NCBI RefSeq assembly: GCF_030161895.1
Contig: NZ_BSVB01000001.1
Location: 868,001 to 932,000 of the forward strand
Source of the DNA: Pseudolysinimonas kribbensis
GTDB taxonomy: Bacteria > Actinomycetota > Actinomycetes > Actinomycetales > Microbacteriaceae
Length of the DNA stretch: 64,000 nt
Direction of reading: 5' to 3'
A program made the position numbers and the translations under genes. Position 1 is the stretch's first letter. Every line of letters starts with the position of its first letter. The notes below the pieces were generated by a model. It saw only the letters and a program-made list of their open reading frames with translations. It ran no database searches and had not been told where the DNA came from. Positions 10,751 to 21,276 of this stretch are shown here, in pieces.

Positions 10751-12448
10751 CTACTGCTGCGTGCCGAGGAGGGTGAGCTTGGCGCCGGTCGCCTGCCAGT
10801 CGTCGCCCAGGCTCGGCTGATCGAGTTGACCGGACGCGAGCAGCACGCGCACCGCGTCGAAGCCCGATCCGGTCGCCCCCGCCGCGAGCGAGCGCGCCGC
10901 GCGCACGACACCGTGCGGCGTGGCCAGCCCGCCGAGCTCGTACTCGGTGATCTCGTCCAGTCCCGACGGCTCGCCGGAGATCACGGCGACGGAGCCGGCG
11001 TCGACCCAGGCGGCGTCGATGATCGGGCGCGAGGAGTCGACGGCCACCTCGAGCGGGGTGCCGAATCCGGTGGGCGCCCCATCCTTGTCGCGCTGGATGC
11101 CGAGCACGATGAGCCGCGACCCGGTGTCGGTGGCGAGACCGGCCAGCAGGCGGGTGCCGTCGCGCGAGACCGCGATCGAGACCAGGCGCCCGTCGACCGT
11201 GAGGGGGACGGCGTGCTGTCGGCCGTCGCCGCGGACGGCGATGAGCGATCCGGGATCGGCCTGCGCGCTCCAAACGTACCCTTCGGGATCCAGCGCGGGA
11301 GCCAGCAGGCCGCTGCGTGCGTCGACGACCGGATGCGCGTCCGGCGTCACCAGGCTCACCCCGCCTGTGCCGAGCACGGCCGCCGTGGTGCGGTCATGGC
11401 CGAGCGTCACCGCCGTCGGCGCGAGCGACTGCACATCTGCGCCGATCGAGGGCAGCGCGTTGACGCCGGTCGCACCGACGGCGCCGAAGACCTTGCCATC
11501 GGATCCGATGGCCTCGTAGGTGACGCTCGGCGACCCGTTGGCGGACGAGCCCTCCGTCGCGGGCACGGCGAGCCCGTTCGCGGTCATCGAGACCGCGTGC
11601 ACGTCGAGGGCGCGCAGGCTCCAGGTGAGCTGTTGCAGCATCCGGGCCTGCTGGAGGGCGCCGGCATCGGCCACTCCCGAGCTGAGGTCGACGGTGATCT
11701 CACCCGAGTCCGCGATGGGCGGGCCGCCGAGCTGGGTGCCGGAGGGGAACGCCGACACGACGACGGGCGAGGCGAGCCACTTGGCCGGTCCCGCCAGCAG
11801 AGCCCCGACGATCCGCTGCAGGTTGCCGTCGCCGCCCAGGTCGGCGAACCAGCGGAGGTCGGGCACGAGGTAGTCGTAGCCCGGGTCGAAGAAGTAGAGG
11901 TCGTACGGCCGGGCGATCGAGCCGAGGTCGCGGGTGCGCAGCACCGTGCCGTCGGGCGCCCGGTCGATGCGCCACTGCCCCTTCTGCTTCACGAGATGGA
12001 ATGACAGCTCCCGCTGAGCCGCGCTCTGCGCCGTGTACACCCCGGTCGCGTCGATCAGACCGACCACCTCGAGCCCGACCGAGAAGTCGGCGGCGGCGGC
12101 GGTCGGAGACAGGTCGGCCTCCGGCGCTACTGGGGTGTCGCTGATGAGGGTCCACGCCCCCGGCTTCCACGTCGACTGGAGGGAGCTCGTGAGGTACTCC
12201 TTGGCGACCTGATAGCCGCCCTGCGGTCCGCCACCGGCGCGCACGAAGCCGGCGACGATCTCGCTCGGTGTCATCCCCTTGTCCGGCCCGCTCACCGCCC
12301 GGATGGTGCCGTCCCCGCCCTGGTCCTGCTCGATGCGCTGGGTGCTCACGCCGCCCCCGGTGGGAATCGTGACGCAGCCGGCGAGGGCGACGAGCGCGAC
12401 GAGCGCGGCGACGAGCCCGGTCGCCGGCCCCGCGATCCGGCGCCTCAC
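10751..12448 (-). CDS. lpqB: Lipoprotein LpqB
   Basis: 565 residues. GTG start at 12448 overlaps the mtrB stop by four bases (GTGA). The signal peptide ends in a lipobox LAGC with C25 as lipidation site. The extracytoplasmic part has a GerMN-type domain (about 100-290; LLAGPAKWLASPVV) and a C-terminal beta-propeller-like LpqB domain (LVTPDAHPVVDARSG, VSRDGTRLLAGLA). LpqB binds the MtrB sensor and tunes its signalling in mycobacteria and Streptomyces, linking envelope state to division and hydrolase genes. Its place directly after mtrB matches that role. Confidence 0.95.
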   Translation of the reverse strand: MRRRIAGPATGLVAALVALVALAGCVTIPTGGGVSTQRIEQDQGGDGTIRAVSGPDKGMTPSEIVAGFVRAGGGPQGGYQVAKEYLTSSLQSTWKPGAWTLISDTPVAPEADLSPTAAAADFSVGLEVVGLIDATGVYTAQSAAQRELSFHLVKQKGQWRIDRAPDGTVLRTRDLGSIARPYDLYFFDPGYDYLVPDLRWFADLGGDGNLQRIVGALLAGPAKWLASPVVVSAFPSGTQLGGPPIADSGEITVDLSSGVADAGALQQARMLQQLTWSLRALDVHAVSMTANGLAVPATEGSSANGSPSVTYEAIGSDGKVFGAVGATGVNALPSIGADVQSLAPTAVTLGHDRTTAAVLGTGGVSLVTPDAHPVVDARSGLLAPALDPEGYVWSAQADPGSLIAVRGDGRQHAVPLTVDGRLVSIAVSRDGTRLLAGLATDTGSRLIVLGIQRDKDGAPTGFGTPLEVAVDSSRPIIDAAWVDAGSVAVISGEPSGLDEITEYELGGLATPHGVVRAARSLAAGATGSGFDAVRVLLASGQLDQPSLGDDWQATGAKLTLLGTQQ

Positions 12449-14046
12449 GACGCGGCCTCGATCGTGTCGGCGGGCTCGGCGGGCGGCAGCTCGATGGGCG
12501 ATCCGTGCACCACATCGCCGCGACGCCGCGGCAGGGTGAGACGGAAGCACGAGCCCTGCTCGGGCGCCGACCAGACCTCGAGAAGACCGCCGTGCACCGT
12601 CGCATCCTCCTGCGCGATCGCGAGACCCAGGCCGGTGCCGCCCATCGTGCGCTGGCGCGAGGGGTCGGCCCGCCAGAACCGGTCGAACACGCGCTGGGTC
12701 TCGGTGGCCGACATCCCGATGCCGTGATCGCGCACCGCGATCGCGACGGCGTCCGCGTCGCTGTCGACGTGCACGTCGATCGGCCGCCCCTCGCCGTGGT
12801 CGATCGCGTTGCCGAGCAGGTTCTGCAGGATGCGGCGGATGCGACGCGCGTCGACCTCGGCCTCGAAGTAGCCGCCCGGGGCGATGACGCGTACCGCCGT
12901 CCCGCGTTCCTGGGCGACCGGCTGCACCGACTCGACCGCGTCCTCGACGAGGCGCACGAGGTTGGTCGGCTCGATGTCGAGCTGCACGGCGCCGGCGTCG
13001 TACCTGCTCATCTCGAGCAGGTCGCCGAGGAGCACCTCGAAGCGCTGGGTCTGCGCGTGCAGCAGCTCGGCCGTGCGCTTGGTCGCCGGCGGGAACTCCT
13101 CGCGGTGGTCGTACAGCACGTCGCCCGCGAGCCGGATGGTCGTGAGCGGCGTGCGCAGCTCGTGCGAGACGTCGGAGACGAACCGCTGCTGCAGCCGCGA
13201 CAGGTCGGCCAGCTGCGAGATCTGGTGCTGCAGGCTGTCAGCCATCCGGTTGAAGGACCGGGCGAGCGTCGCGAGCTCGTCGTCGCCGCGCTCGGGCAAC
13301 CGCTCCTCGAGCTGGCCGGCGGCGAGCTTCTCGCTCGTGTCGGCGGCCTCGCGCACCGGACCCACGATGAGCCGCACGATGATGTACGCCACCGCGCCGA
13401 TCAGGATGACGAGTGCCATCCCGCCGAGGGCGAGGGTGCCCTGCACGAAGTTCAGCGTGTTCTGCACGTCGCCGAGGTCGTAGACGAGGAACAGCTCGTA
13501 GCGTCCGGCGCCCGGGATGTCGACGAGCGACCCGGTGGTGACCCCCGGCGAGGTGGCGCCGGTCTTCGGGTCCACGAGCCCGATCGACTGCCACGACACC
13601 TTGTCGAGGCCGCCCGTGCGCACGGCCGCCCGCAGCGCGTCGCTCACCATGCCGTCGGAGAACGCCGGGCTCTGTCGATCCTCGAGCGCCGGGATGCCGC
13701 CCAGCCCGGGCGCCCGCTGCAGCGCGATGAGCGGGTGCGTCGAGACGCCCTGCACGATCACGTCGATCGCCCGATCCCCCGCGTCGTCGATGTCGGTGGG
13801 GTCGTCGGACGCGGAGGACTGGGTGAAGACGCTCTGCGCCGCAGTTGTCGCGCGACCGGCCTCGGCCACGATCTGCTCGCGGCGCTGATCGAAGAGGTTG
13901 CCGCGCACGCTCACGGCGATGTAGACCCCGATCGCGAGACTCGCGACCGTGGAGAGGAGGAGCGTGACGGCGACCGCGCGCACGCGCAGCGACCGGCGCC
14001 AGACGCGCACGAGGCGCTCCAGCCATCCCCGCCAGTCGAATCGCAT
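12445..14046 (-). CDS. mtrB: Sensor histidine kinase MtrB
   Basis: 533 residues. Two membrane helices (about 26-47 and 204-226) flank an extracytoplasmic sensor of about 155 residues, followed by HAMP (about 227-280), HisKA with SDVSHELRTP (phospho-acceptor H295), and HATPase_c with NLLGNAIDHG, DHGIGM and GGTGLGLAI. It phosphorylates MtrA in response to cell-wall or septation signals. It follows mtrA by 62 bases and overlaps lpqB, forming one operon. Confidence 0.96.
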   Translation of the reverse strand: MRFDWRGWLERLVRVWRRSLRVRAVAVTLLLSTVASLAIGVYIAVSVRGNLFDQRREQIVAEAGRATTAAQSVFTQSSASDDPTDIDDAGDRAIDVIVQGVSTHPLIALQRAPGLGGIPALEDRQSPAFSDGMVSDALRAAVRTGGLDKVSWQSIGLVDPKTGATSPGVTTGSLVDIPGAGRYELFLVYDLGDVQNTLNFVQGTLALGGMALVILIGAVAYIIVRLIVGPVREAADTSEKLAAGQLEERLPERGDDELATLARSFNRMADSLQHQISQLADLSRLQQRFVSDVSHELRTPLTTIRLAGDVLYDHREEFPPATKRTAELLHAQTQRFEVLLGDLLEMSRYDAGAVQLDIEPTNLVRLVEDAVESVQPVAQERGTAVRVIAPGGYFEAEVDARRIRRILQNLLGNAIDHGEGRPIDVHVDSDADAVAIAVRDHGIGMSATETQRVFDRFWRADPSRQRTMGGTGLGLAIAQEDATVHGGLLEVWSAPEQGSCFRLTLPRRRGDVVHGSPIELPPAEPADTIEAAS

Positions 14047-14108
14047 GCCCAGACCTTAGGCCAGCAAGCCGAGCCCCGGGCCAGCACGCCGGCAGGCGGC
14101 GGCGCGCG

Positions 14109-14789
14109 TCAGGTCGCGACGCCGGCGCGGTACCCGACCCCGCGGACGGTGGTGACGATCTGAGGGTCGTCGGCGTCGGCCTCCACCTTGGCCCGGAGCC
14201 GCTGCACGTGCACGTTCACGAGCCGGGTGTCGGCCTTGTAGTGGTAGCCCCAGACCTGCTCGAGGAGCATCTCGCGGGTGAACACCTGCTGCGGCTTCGC
14301 GGCCAGCGCGAGGAGCAGCTGGAACTCGAGCGGCGTGAGGTTGATGCGCGTCGCGCCGCGGCGCACCTCGTGGCCGGCGACGTCGATGGAGAGGTCGCCG
14401 ATCCGGATCGACTCGGGGGTCTCGGGCAGTGCGGGGCGCAACCGCGCGCGCACCCGGGCCACGAGCTCCTTGGGGTTGAAGGGCTTCACGACGTAGTCGT
14501 CGGCCCCGGATTCGAGCCCCTTGACGACGTCGGCGGTGTCGCCGCGCGCGGTCAGCATGATGACCGGCACGCCGCTCTCGGCGCGGATCTGGCGGCACAC
14601 CTCGATGCCGTCCATGCCCGGCAGCATGACGTCGAGCAGCACGAGATCGGGCCGCCGCTCGCGGAAGGCGACGAGGGCGCTCGCGCCGTCGTCGGCGAAC
14701 TCGGGCTCGAGCTCCTCACCGCGGAGCACGATGCCGATCATCTCCGCGATCGAGGGGTCGTCGTCCACCACCAGGATCCGTGCGTTCAT
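14109..14789 (-). CDS. mtrA: Response regulator MtrA
   Basis: 226 residues, OmpR/PhoB family. Receiver domain with D9-D10-D11, phospho-acceptor D53 (LVLLDVMLPGMDG) and K in VVKPFNPKELVARV; winged-helix output with REMLLEQVWGYHYKADTRLVN. MtrA is an essential actinobacterial regulator of replication, division and wall hydrolases. The ATG at 14789 has GAGGTGG just upstream. First gene of mtrA-mtrB-lpqB. It is divergent from the membrane gene at 14867, so the 77 bases between carry two promoters. Confidence 0.97.
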   Translation of the reverse strand: MNARILVVDDDPSIAEMIGIVLRGEELEPEFADDGASALVAFRERRPDLVLLDVMLPGMDGIEVCRQIRAESGVPVIMLTARGDTADVVKGLESGADDYVVKPFNPKELVARVRARLRPALPETPESIRIGDLSIDVAGHEVRRGATRINLTPLEFQLLLALAAKPQQVFTREMLLEQVWGYHYKADTRLVNVHVQRLRAKVEADADDPQIVTTVRGVGYRAGVAT

Positions 14790-14866
14790 CCACCTCGCCG
14801 ATCTTTCGCACCAGGGTAACGTGAGCCATGCCCGCCTCGTGAGGGGAAGTCAACGGCAGGAGCGCA

Positions 14867-15990
14867 GTGACCGACGACCGGCAGTGGGAGCCCCCGGTCG
14901 CCTCCGCGAGCCCGCCCGCTCCGCCGCCGCCCCCGCACCCCTGCTCGCGCCGCCCGGACCGCCGGCCCTCGGCTGGACGCCGCCGCCGCGCCCGGGGCTC
15001 GTGCCGCTGCGACCGCTGACGCTCGGCGCCGTCATCGGGGGCGCGTTCGGCATCCTGCGCCGCAACGCCCTCGCCGTCTACGGTCCCGCGCTGCTCGTCT
15101 CGCTCGCCGTCGCCGTCGTGCAGGCGCTCGGCACGCTCTCCTCCTGTCCACCGTGTTCGCGGTCGGGTCCGACGACACGGCGTCCGCCGGCGCGCTCTTC
15201 GACGGGCTCGGCAGCGCGGTCGTGGGCTTCGCCGGCGGCAGCGTGCTCAACCTGGCGGCGACGCAGCTCGTGCTCGCCGTCGTGTCGCTCGCCGTCGCGG
15301 GCGCCACGGTCGGCGAACGCCGACGCGGCGGGGCGATCTGGCGCCGCACGACGGGTCGACGCGGAGCCGTGCTGGGGTGGGCGCTCCTGATCGCCGCGGC
15401 CACCGTCGTCGCGGTCGGAGGGGTCACGGGGGTCATCATCGGCATCGGCGTCGCGGGGGCGGCGTCGGCGCGGCCGTGGCCGTCCTGCTGACGGTGCTCG
15501 CGATCCCCGGCGGTCTCGTGCTCTGGTTCTGGCTGACGACCCGGCTCGCCTTCGTGCCCGCGACGCTCGTCGTCGAGCGGCTCCGGATGCGGTCGGCCGT
15601 GACGCGCGCCTGGCGGCTCACGCGCGGGGGCTTCTGGCGGGTGCTCGGCATCCGGTTGCTCGTCTCGGTCATGGTCGGCTTCGCGCAGGGACTGTTGATG
15701 CTCCCGCTGAACCTCCTCATCCAGTTCGCGATCCCGCTGCTGCTGCCCAACGGTCTCACCGAGGAGTCCGAGCGCACGGCGCTCATCGTGACGACCCTCG
15801 TGAGCCAGCTGGTCGGGGCCTTCATCACGGCGGTCGGCGTCGTGCTCACGACCGCGACGACCGCGCTGCTGTACGTCGACCTCCGGATGCGCCGCGAGGG
15901 GCTCGACCTCGAGCTCGCGCGCTACGTCGAGCACCCCCGGGCTCGCGGGCGGGTCTTCCCGACCCCTTCCGCCGGCCGGAGCGCGCATGA
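14867..15990 (+). CDS. Glycerophosphodiesterase-membrane-domain-like protein (about four frameshifts)
   Basis: A proline-rich cytoplasmic N-terminus (about 1-45), then RPLTLGAVIGGAFGILRRN, typical of the membrane domain found with glycerophosphoryl diester phosphodiesterases, and about six hydrophobic segments. A conserved VPATLVVERL with TRAWRLTRGGFWRVLGIRLL falls in the second half. No catalytic phosphodiesterase domain is present. The frame shifts near 14930, 15140, 15463 and 15955; the final one restores DPFRRPERA and a TGA overlapping the ATG of the next gene. GTG start at 14867 follows GGAG. Exact length (about 375) is uncertain. Likely part of the downstream membrane operon. Confidence 0.7.
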
Positions 15991-16670
15991 TCGCCCCGTG
16001 GGTGCGGATCGACGTGCCGGTCGACCCGAGCGCCCCGGTCGCGCAGTATTGGCTCGAGCAGGAGCTGTCGAAGGCGCAGTACCAGGCCGGCAGGCCCGGG
16101 CTGTTCGAGCAGATCCTGCGGTCGTTCCTCGACTGGCTGCAGAGCATCGTCCCGACGTCGGGACCGCGCGGGTTCCCCGACGTCAGCGGGCTGGTGTCGG
16201 TCCTCGGGATCGCCGCGCTCGCCGCCATCCTCGTCATCGTGTTCGTGAAGTACGGCGCGCCGCGCCTCAACCGGCGCAGCAGGGCCGGCGGCGAGCTCTT
16301 CGGCGAGGACGACGATCGGGATGCCGACGCGCTGCGCCGCGATGCCGCGCGCGCCGCCGCCGCGGGCGACTACGCCACGGCGATCGCCGACATGTTCCGC
16401 GCTCTCGCCCGGAGGCTGGACGAGCGCGCCGTCGTCTCGAGCTTCCCCGGGACCACCGCCCGCGGTTTCGCGCGCGGCGCGGGCGAGGCGTTCCCGGTCG
16501 CGGCCGGGCGGCTGGGCGTCGGCGCGAGCGATTTCGAGAGCGTGCGCTACCTCGGCGCGGCCGGCACCGTCGAGCAGTGGGAGCGCATCCGGATGCTCGA
16601 GGCCGATTTGCGCGACGCGCGGCCCGAGCACGCCGAGTCGCTCCAGGAACTCGCGGAGACGGTGCGATGA
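15987..16670 (+). CDS. DUF4129 membrane protein
   Basis: 227 residues: an extracytoplasmic N-terminal region, one membrane helix at about 70-90 (LAAILVIVFVKYG), and the cytoplasmic DUF4129 domain (DYATAIADMFRALARRLDERAVVS then GTTARGFA and YLG). DUF4129 is often fused to transglutaminase-like proteins and travels with MoxR/DUF58 genes. The start overlaps the previous stop and its stop overlaps the DUF4350 start (ATGA in both), so the three are translationally coupled. Equivalent of the Rv3690-region gene in mycobacteria. Function unknown; envelope assembly is inferred. Confidence 0.83.
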   Translation: MIAPWVRIDVPVDPSAPVAQYWLEQELSKAQYQAGRPGLFEQILRSFLDWLQSIVPTSGPRGFPDVSGLVSVLGIAALAAILVIVFVKYGAPRLNRRSRAGGELFGEDDDRDADALRRDAARAAAAGDYATAIADMFRALARRLDERAVVSSFPGTTARGFARGAGEAFPVAAGRLGVGASDFESVRYLGAAGTVEQWERIRMLEADLRDARPEHAESLQELAETVR

Positions 16671-17856
16671 GCACGGCGTCGGCCTCCGGCCCCGTGGTGA
16701 TCGAGACCCCCACGCTGCGCCGCACCGGCCGGCGGGTCGGGCCCTGGATCGCGCTGGTGCTCGTGGCCGTCGTGGTCACCGGCGTGCTGTTCGCGGTCGC
16801 GTTGCAGCCGCAGTCGAGCACCGACGACCTCGCCGCCGACAACCCGGGCCCGAACGGCGCCGAGGCGGTCGTGCAGGTGCTCGAGCAGCACGGCGTGCAC
16901 GTGACGATCACGCGCTCCTCGACCTCACCGAGGGCGCCGTGCGCGACCCGCTCGACACGACGGTGGTCGTCTACGACCCCCAGGAGCTTCTCAGCGCCGC
17001 CCAGCATCGCCGCCTGCGCGCCGCCGCCGGCGACCTCGTGCTCGTGGAGCCCGGCTTCGCGACCCTCGGCGATCTCGTGCCCGGTGTCGACGCCGCCGGC
17101 CGGACGACGGCGACGCTGCACGCCGACTGCGACCTGCCGGCGGTGCGCACGGCCGGCACGGTGAGCGGCGGCGGTCGGCTCTACGACGCACGGCACGCGG
17201 ACGGCGCCACGTCGTGCCTGCGCGCGAAGGGCGGAGCCGGGATCGTGCAGCTGGAGGCGCACGGCGTGCGCACGACGGTCCTCGGTGTCGGCGCGGCCCT
17301 GCAGAACGGCACGGTCGTCCACGACGGCAACGCCGCCCTCGCCCTCAACCTGCTCGGCGGGCACCATGCCCTGATCTGGTACCTGCCCGGCTTCGACGAC
17401 CTGGGCGGCGGCGGGCCGCCCGCGAGCCTGGCCGACCTCACGCCGCCGTGGGTCACCCCGCTCATGCTGCTGCTGCTCGTCACGGCGCTGGCCGCCGCGC
17501 TCTGGCGTGGACGCCGCCTCGGCCGGGTCGTCGTCGAGAACCTGCCCGTGACGGTGCGCGCGAGCGAGACCATGGAGGGGCGGGCGCGCCTGTACGAGCG
17601 CGCCGGCGCCCGCGTGCACGCGCTGGACGCGATCCGGATCGGCACCACGGCCCGGCTGGGCCGCCTGCTCGGGATGCCGCGCACCGCGACCGTGCACGAG
17701 ATCGCGGATGCCGCGGCCGCCGTCACCGGACGACCGCGCCCCGAGGTCGCCGCGATCCTCGTCGACGCGCTGCCCGAGTCCGACGCGCGGCTCGTGGCGC
17801 TCTCCGACGCGCTGCAGAAGCTCGAGGACGACACCGCCGCGGCGGTGCGCCCGTGA
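16667..17856 (+). CDS. DUF4350 membrane protein (frameshift)
   Basis: About 396 residues after adding one C near 16918 to give RSLDLTEGAV. N-terminal helix at about 25-46, an extracytoplasmic DUF4350 domain (TTVVVYDPQELLS, VLVEPGFATLG), a second helix at about 261-281 (PLMLLLLVTALAAAL), and a cytoplasmic tail with LYERAGARVHALDAIRIG. DUF4350 resembles glutamine-amidotransferase-like folds and is the usual partner of MoxR AAA ATPases (Rv3691 beside moxR2). Overlaps its upstream neighbour by ATGA. Confidence 0.83.
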
Positions 17857-17906
17857 CCGACCCCACCGCCACCCGACCCGCCGTCCCCACCCAGGAGGTT
17901 CCCCTG

Positions 17907-18858
17907 ATGACCGACGATCTGAGAGAGGCCTTCCTGCGCGTGCGCGGGGAGGTCGGCAAGGCCGTGGTCGGCCAGGACGGCGCCGTCACCGGGCTGCTCA
18001 TCGCCCTGCTCGCCGGCGGGCACGTGCTGCTGGAGGGTGCCCGGCGTCGCGAAGACGCTGCTCATCCGGACGCTGTCGCGCACCCTGCAGCTCGAGACCA
18101 AGCGCGTGCAGTTCACGCCCGACCTCATGCCGGGCGACATCACCGGATCGGTCGTCTACGACCCGACCGCCGGCGAGCTCGTGTTCCGGGAGGGACCCGT
18201 GTTCACCAACCTGCTGCTCGCCGACGAGATCAACCGCACGCCGCCGAAGACCCAGTCGTCCCTGCTGGAGGCCATGGAGGAACGGCAGGTCTCGGCCGAG
18301 GGCGTGACGCGCAAGCTGCCCGTGCCGTTCCTCGTCGCGGCGACCCAGAATCCGATCGAGTACGAGGGCACCTACTCGCTGCCCGAGGCGCAGCTCGACC
18401 GCTTCCTCATGAAGCTGGTGCTCGACCTGCCGGCGCGCGACGCGGAGGTCGAGGTCGTCACCCGGCATGCGGGTGGCTTCGATCCGCGTGATCTCGAGGC
18501 CGCCGGCGTCGCGCCCGTGCTCGACGCGGCGACGCTCGCGCAGGCGCAGAACGCGGTCGCGGAGGTCACCGTCAGCCCCGACGTGCTCGGCTACATCGTC
18601 GACCTCGCGCGCGGCACCCGGCAGAGCCCGTCGGTGCGCCTCGGCGTGAGCCCGCGCGGGGCGACCGCCCTGCTCGCGGCGTCGCGGGCCTGGGCGTGGC
18701 TCAGCGGCTCGACGGGGGTGACGCCCGACCACGTGCAGACGATGGCGATCCCGGTGCTGCAGCACCGCATCCAGCTGCGGCCGGAGGCGGAGCTCGAGGG
18801 CGTCGGCGCGGACGCCGTGCTGCGCTCGATCGTGCAGCAGGTGCAGGTGCCGATCTAG
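17907..18858 (+). CDS. MoxR-family AAA+ ATPase (frameshift)
   Basis: About 317 residues. Walker A GVPGVAKT (about 42-49) appears once a base missing near 18038 is restored (EGVPGV); Walker B LLLADEIN near 103-110; ATQNPIEYEGTYSLPEAQLDRF is the MoxR hallmark. MoxR ATPases act as chaperones for envelope or VWA-domain proteins, here presumably the DUF58 protein next door. ATG at 17907 is chosen for its ideal AGGAGG site at 17893-17898; an in-frame GTG at 17853 overlapping the previous stop is a weaker alternative. Synteny with moxR2 (Rv3692). Confidence 0.92.
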
Positions 18859-18877
18859 CCATGGCGCAGGTCGACTG

Positions 18878-20190
18878 ATGGCACTGTCGGGGTGGTTCGT
18901 CGCGCTGATCGCGGTCGGCGCGGTGCCCGTCGTGGTGCTCGACGGGTGGTACGGGCTGATCGCCTGGCTCGGCGTCGTCGTGCTGCTGGCCGCCGGGGAT
19001 CTGGCTCTGGCCGGATCCCCGCGCAAGCTGCGGTTCGCGCGGCGCACCCCGGCGCGCATGCGGCTGGGCGAGACCGAGGAGGCCGTGCTGCTCATCGAGA
19101 ACACCGGCGAGCGCACCGTGCGCGGCGTGCTGCGCGACGCGTGGCAGCCCTCGGCCGGCATCCGGCCGTCGCGGCGCCGGATCTCGCTGTCTCCCGGCGA
19201 GCGCCGCGTGCTGCGGGCGAGCCTGACGCCGGTGCGCCGCGGCGAGCGCACGGCGGCGCACGTGACGGTGCGCGCCTTCGGGCCGTTGCGGCTCGCGGCG
19301 CGGCAGGCGAGCATCCGGGTGCCGGGATCCGTGCGCGTGCTGCCGCCGTTCTCGTCGCGCCGCCACCTGCCGTCGCGGCTCGCCCGGCTGCGGGAGCTCG
19401 ACGGCCGCACGAGCGTCATGGTGCGCGGGCAGGGCACCGAGTTCGACAGCCTGCGCGAGTACGTGCGCGGCGACGACGTGCGCTCGATCGACTGGCGCGC
19501 CACGGCGCGGCGCCGGGATCCCGCCACGGGCGGGGCGACCCTCGTCGTGCGCACCTGGCGGCCGGAGCGCGACCGCCGGGTCGTCATCGTCGTCGACTCC
19601 GGGCGCACCTCGGCGGCGCGGATCGCCGACGAGCCCCGGCTCGACACGGCGTTCGAGGCGAGCCTGCTGCTCGCCGCGCTCGCGACCCGCGCCGGCGATC
19701 GCGTCGACCTCATCGTCTACGACCGCCGGGTGCGCGGCCGGGTGCAGGGGGCGACCGGTGCCGACCTGCTCGCGAAGATGGTCGACGCGATGGCGCCGAT
19801 CGAGCCGGAGCTGCTCGAGACCGACTGGGCGGCCGTGCCGGCGCTCGTGCGGCAGGCGACGTCGCAACGCGCGCTCGTGCTGCTGCTGACCTCGGCGCAG
19901 ACGCCCGGGTCGTCGCGCTCGCTGCTCACGACGCTGCCGGAGCTCGCCCGCGACCACACGGTGCTGGTCGCTTCGGTCGCCGATCCCGACGTGCTGGAGG
20001 CGGCGCGCCAGCGCGGCGACCGAGCCCAGGTGTACCGCGCGGCCGCCGCCGAACGGGCGGCGCTGGATGCGACGCGGGTCGCCGGCGCCATCCGGCAGTT
20101 GGGCGCGGAGGTCGTCACGGGCTCCCCGCCGACCTCCCGCCCGCCGTCGCCGACGCCTACCTCGCCCTCAAAGCCGCCGGCCGCCTCTGA
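18878..20190 (+). CDS. DUF58 protein (frameshift near C-terminus)
   Basis: About 437 residues. Two N-terminal membrane helices (about 5-42), a beta-rich extracellular-type region, then the DUF58 signature FDSLREYVRGDDVRSIDW and a von Willebrand A-like fold (VVIVVDSGRTS, LLLTSAQTPG). Adding one G near 20121 restores GLPADLPPAVADAYLALK and a stop at 20188-20190; unshifted, the frame drifts to 20215. DUF58 proteins are the constant partners of MoxR ATPases. Equivalent to Rv3693. It probably works with MoxR and DUF4350/DUF4129 at the membrane. Confidence 0.85.
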
Positions 20191-20500
20191 GAGCGGGGCG
20201 GCGGGTCGCCTGTGACGGGGGCCGCTCGGGGCGGTACGGAGTCCGCATCCTGCCGCTCCCCCGTCGAAACTTCAGGCGCACGTCGCGCGTGCGGTGCACG
20301 ACCGGACCGGATCGCCGCCGTGTTCCTCCACTTTTGACGGAGGCAGGGGCACGGGCACACGGCACACGGCACACCGGGACGCGGGGACACGGGCGGGAGG
20401 GCCGAGGGGGCGGCGGCGCACAGCGGCGGGTCGGCAGCCGCGAGCAGGCGTCGCGGGGATAGCCTGCGTCCGTCCACGGAATTCTCAGGATTGGATGGTC
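20191..20500. other. Intergenic region before aquaporin
   Basis: 310 bases without a convincing gene. It holds a 7-bp triplet repeat (20354-20374), a weak 5-bp stem with 9-base loop at 20325-20343 (CCTCC/GGAGG), and a TAGCCT at 20460-20465 that could be the -10 for the aquaporin gene with a leader of about 30 bases. No -35 consensus, riboswitch-like structure or small ORF with a ribosome site was seen. Confidence 0.5.
20354..20374. repeat. Three tandem copies of GGCACAC
   Basis: Perfect 7-bp copies at 20354-20360, 20361-20367 and 20368-20374. It may be a regulator half-site array or simple slippage; nothing distinguishes these here. Confidence 0.8.
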
Positions 20501-21222
20501 ATGGCCCAAGCCAGCGCTCCGGCGCCTTACACCCTCGTCTCCCGTCTGCTCGCCGAGCTGTTCGGCACGTACCTGCTCGTGTTCGGCGTCATCGGCGCCG
20601 CGCTGTTCTTCGCCAAGGACGGCGGACCGCTGGTCATCGCGCTCGCGGTCGGCCTCGCGGTGCTGACCGCTGCCTACGCCGTCGGCCACATCTCGGGCGG
20701 GCACTTCAACCCGGCCGTGTCGATCGGCGCCGCCGCCGCCGGCCGGATGCCGTGGCGCGACCTCGTGCCGTACATCATCGCCCAGCTCATCGGCGGCATC
20801 CTCGCGACCCTGACGCTCGGGCTGTTCGTGGTCGTCAGCGGCAAGACCGCCGACTTCGCCGCCGTCTCCAACGGCTTCGGCGGGGCGTCGCCGATGGGGC
20901 TCAACCTCGGTTCCGTCGTCATCGCCGAGATCGTCGCGACCGCGCTGTTCGTTTACATCATCCTGGGCGTGACGGCGCCGGGCGCCCACGTGACCGCCGG
21001 ATTCGCGCCGCTCGCGATCGGCCTCGCGCTGACGCTCGTGCACCTCGTGATGATCCCGGTCGACAACTCGTCGGTGAACCCGGCGCGTTCGCTCGCGACC
21101 GCGATCCTCGGGGGTCGACCCCGCTCATCCAGCTCTGGGTGTTCTTCGTCGCGCCCCTGGTCGGCGGCCTCATCGCGGGCGTCACCTGGAAGTTCCTCTT
21201 CGCCGGACGCCGCACGGCGTAG
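20501..21222 (+). CDS. aqpZ: Aquaporin Z-type water channel (frameshift)
   Basis: About 240 residues and six membrane helices. Both pore motifs are intact: HFNPAVS (NPA 70-72) and SSVNPARS (NPA 193-195, R196). His181 corresponds to the AqpZ selectivity histidine, arguing for water rather than glycerol. Adding one G to the run near 21110 joins ATAILGG to STPLIQLWVFFVAPLVGG and the end at 21222. Start at ATG 20501 with AGGA at 20487-20490; the ATG at 20495 is too close to that site. Its place between DUF58 and SpoIIM genes is an insertion relative to the mycobacterial moxR2 cluster. Confidence 0.92.
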
Positions 21223-21239
21223 CGGTACGACAGCGGATC

Positions 21240-21273
21240 ACGGCGGCCCCCGGCGCGAACCGGGGGCCGCCGT
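21240..21273. terminator. Strong bidirectional hairpin
   Basis: A perfect 14-bp stem (21240-21253 with 21260-21273) and CGCGAA loop lie between the convergent aquaporin and SpoIIM genes. No T-run is present, as is usual in this GC class. Confidence 0.8.
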
Positions 21274-21276
21274 CGT

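Noticed and set aside
14790-14866. mtrA promoter from TTGACT at 14848-14853 (minus strand)
   Set aside because: The best -10 (TACCCT) is about 28 bases away; spacing does not fit.
20354-20374. Possible CRISPR or iteron array
   Set aside because: Only three 7-bp units with no spacers; too short for CRISPR, and no replication genes are nearby.
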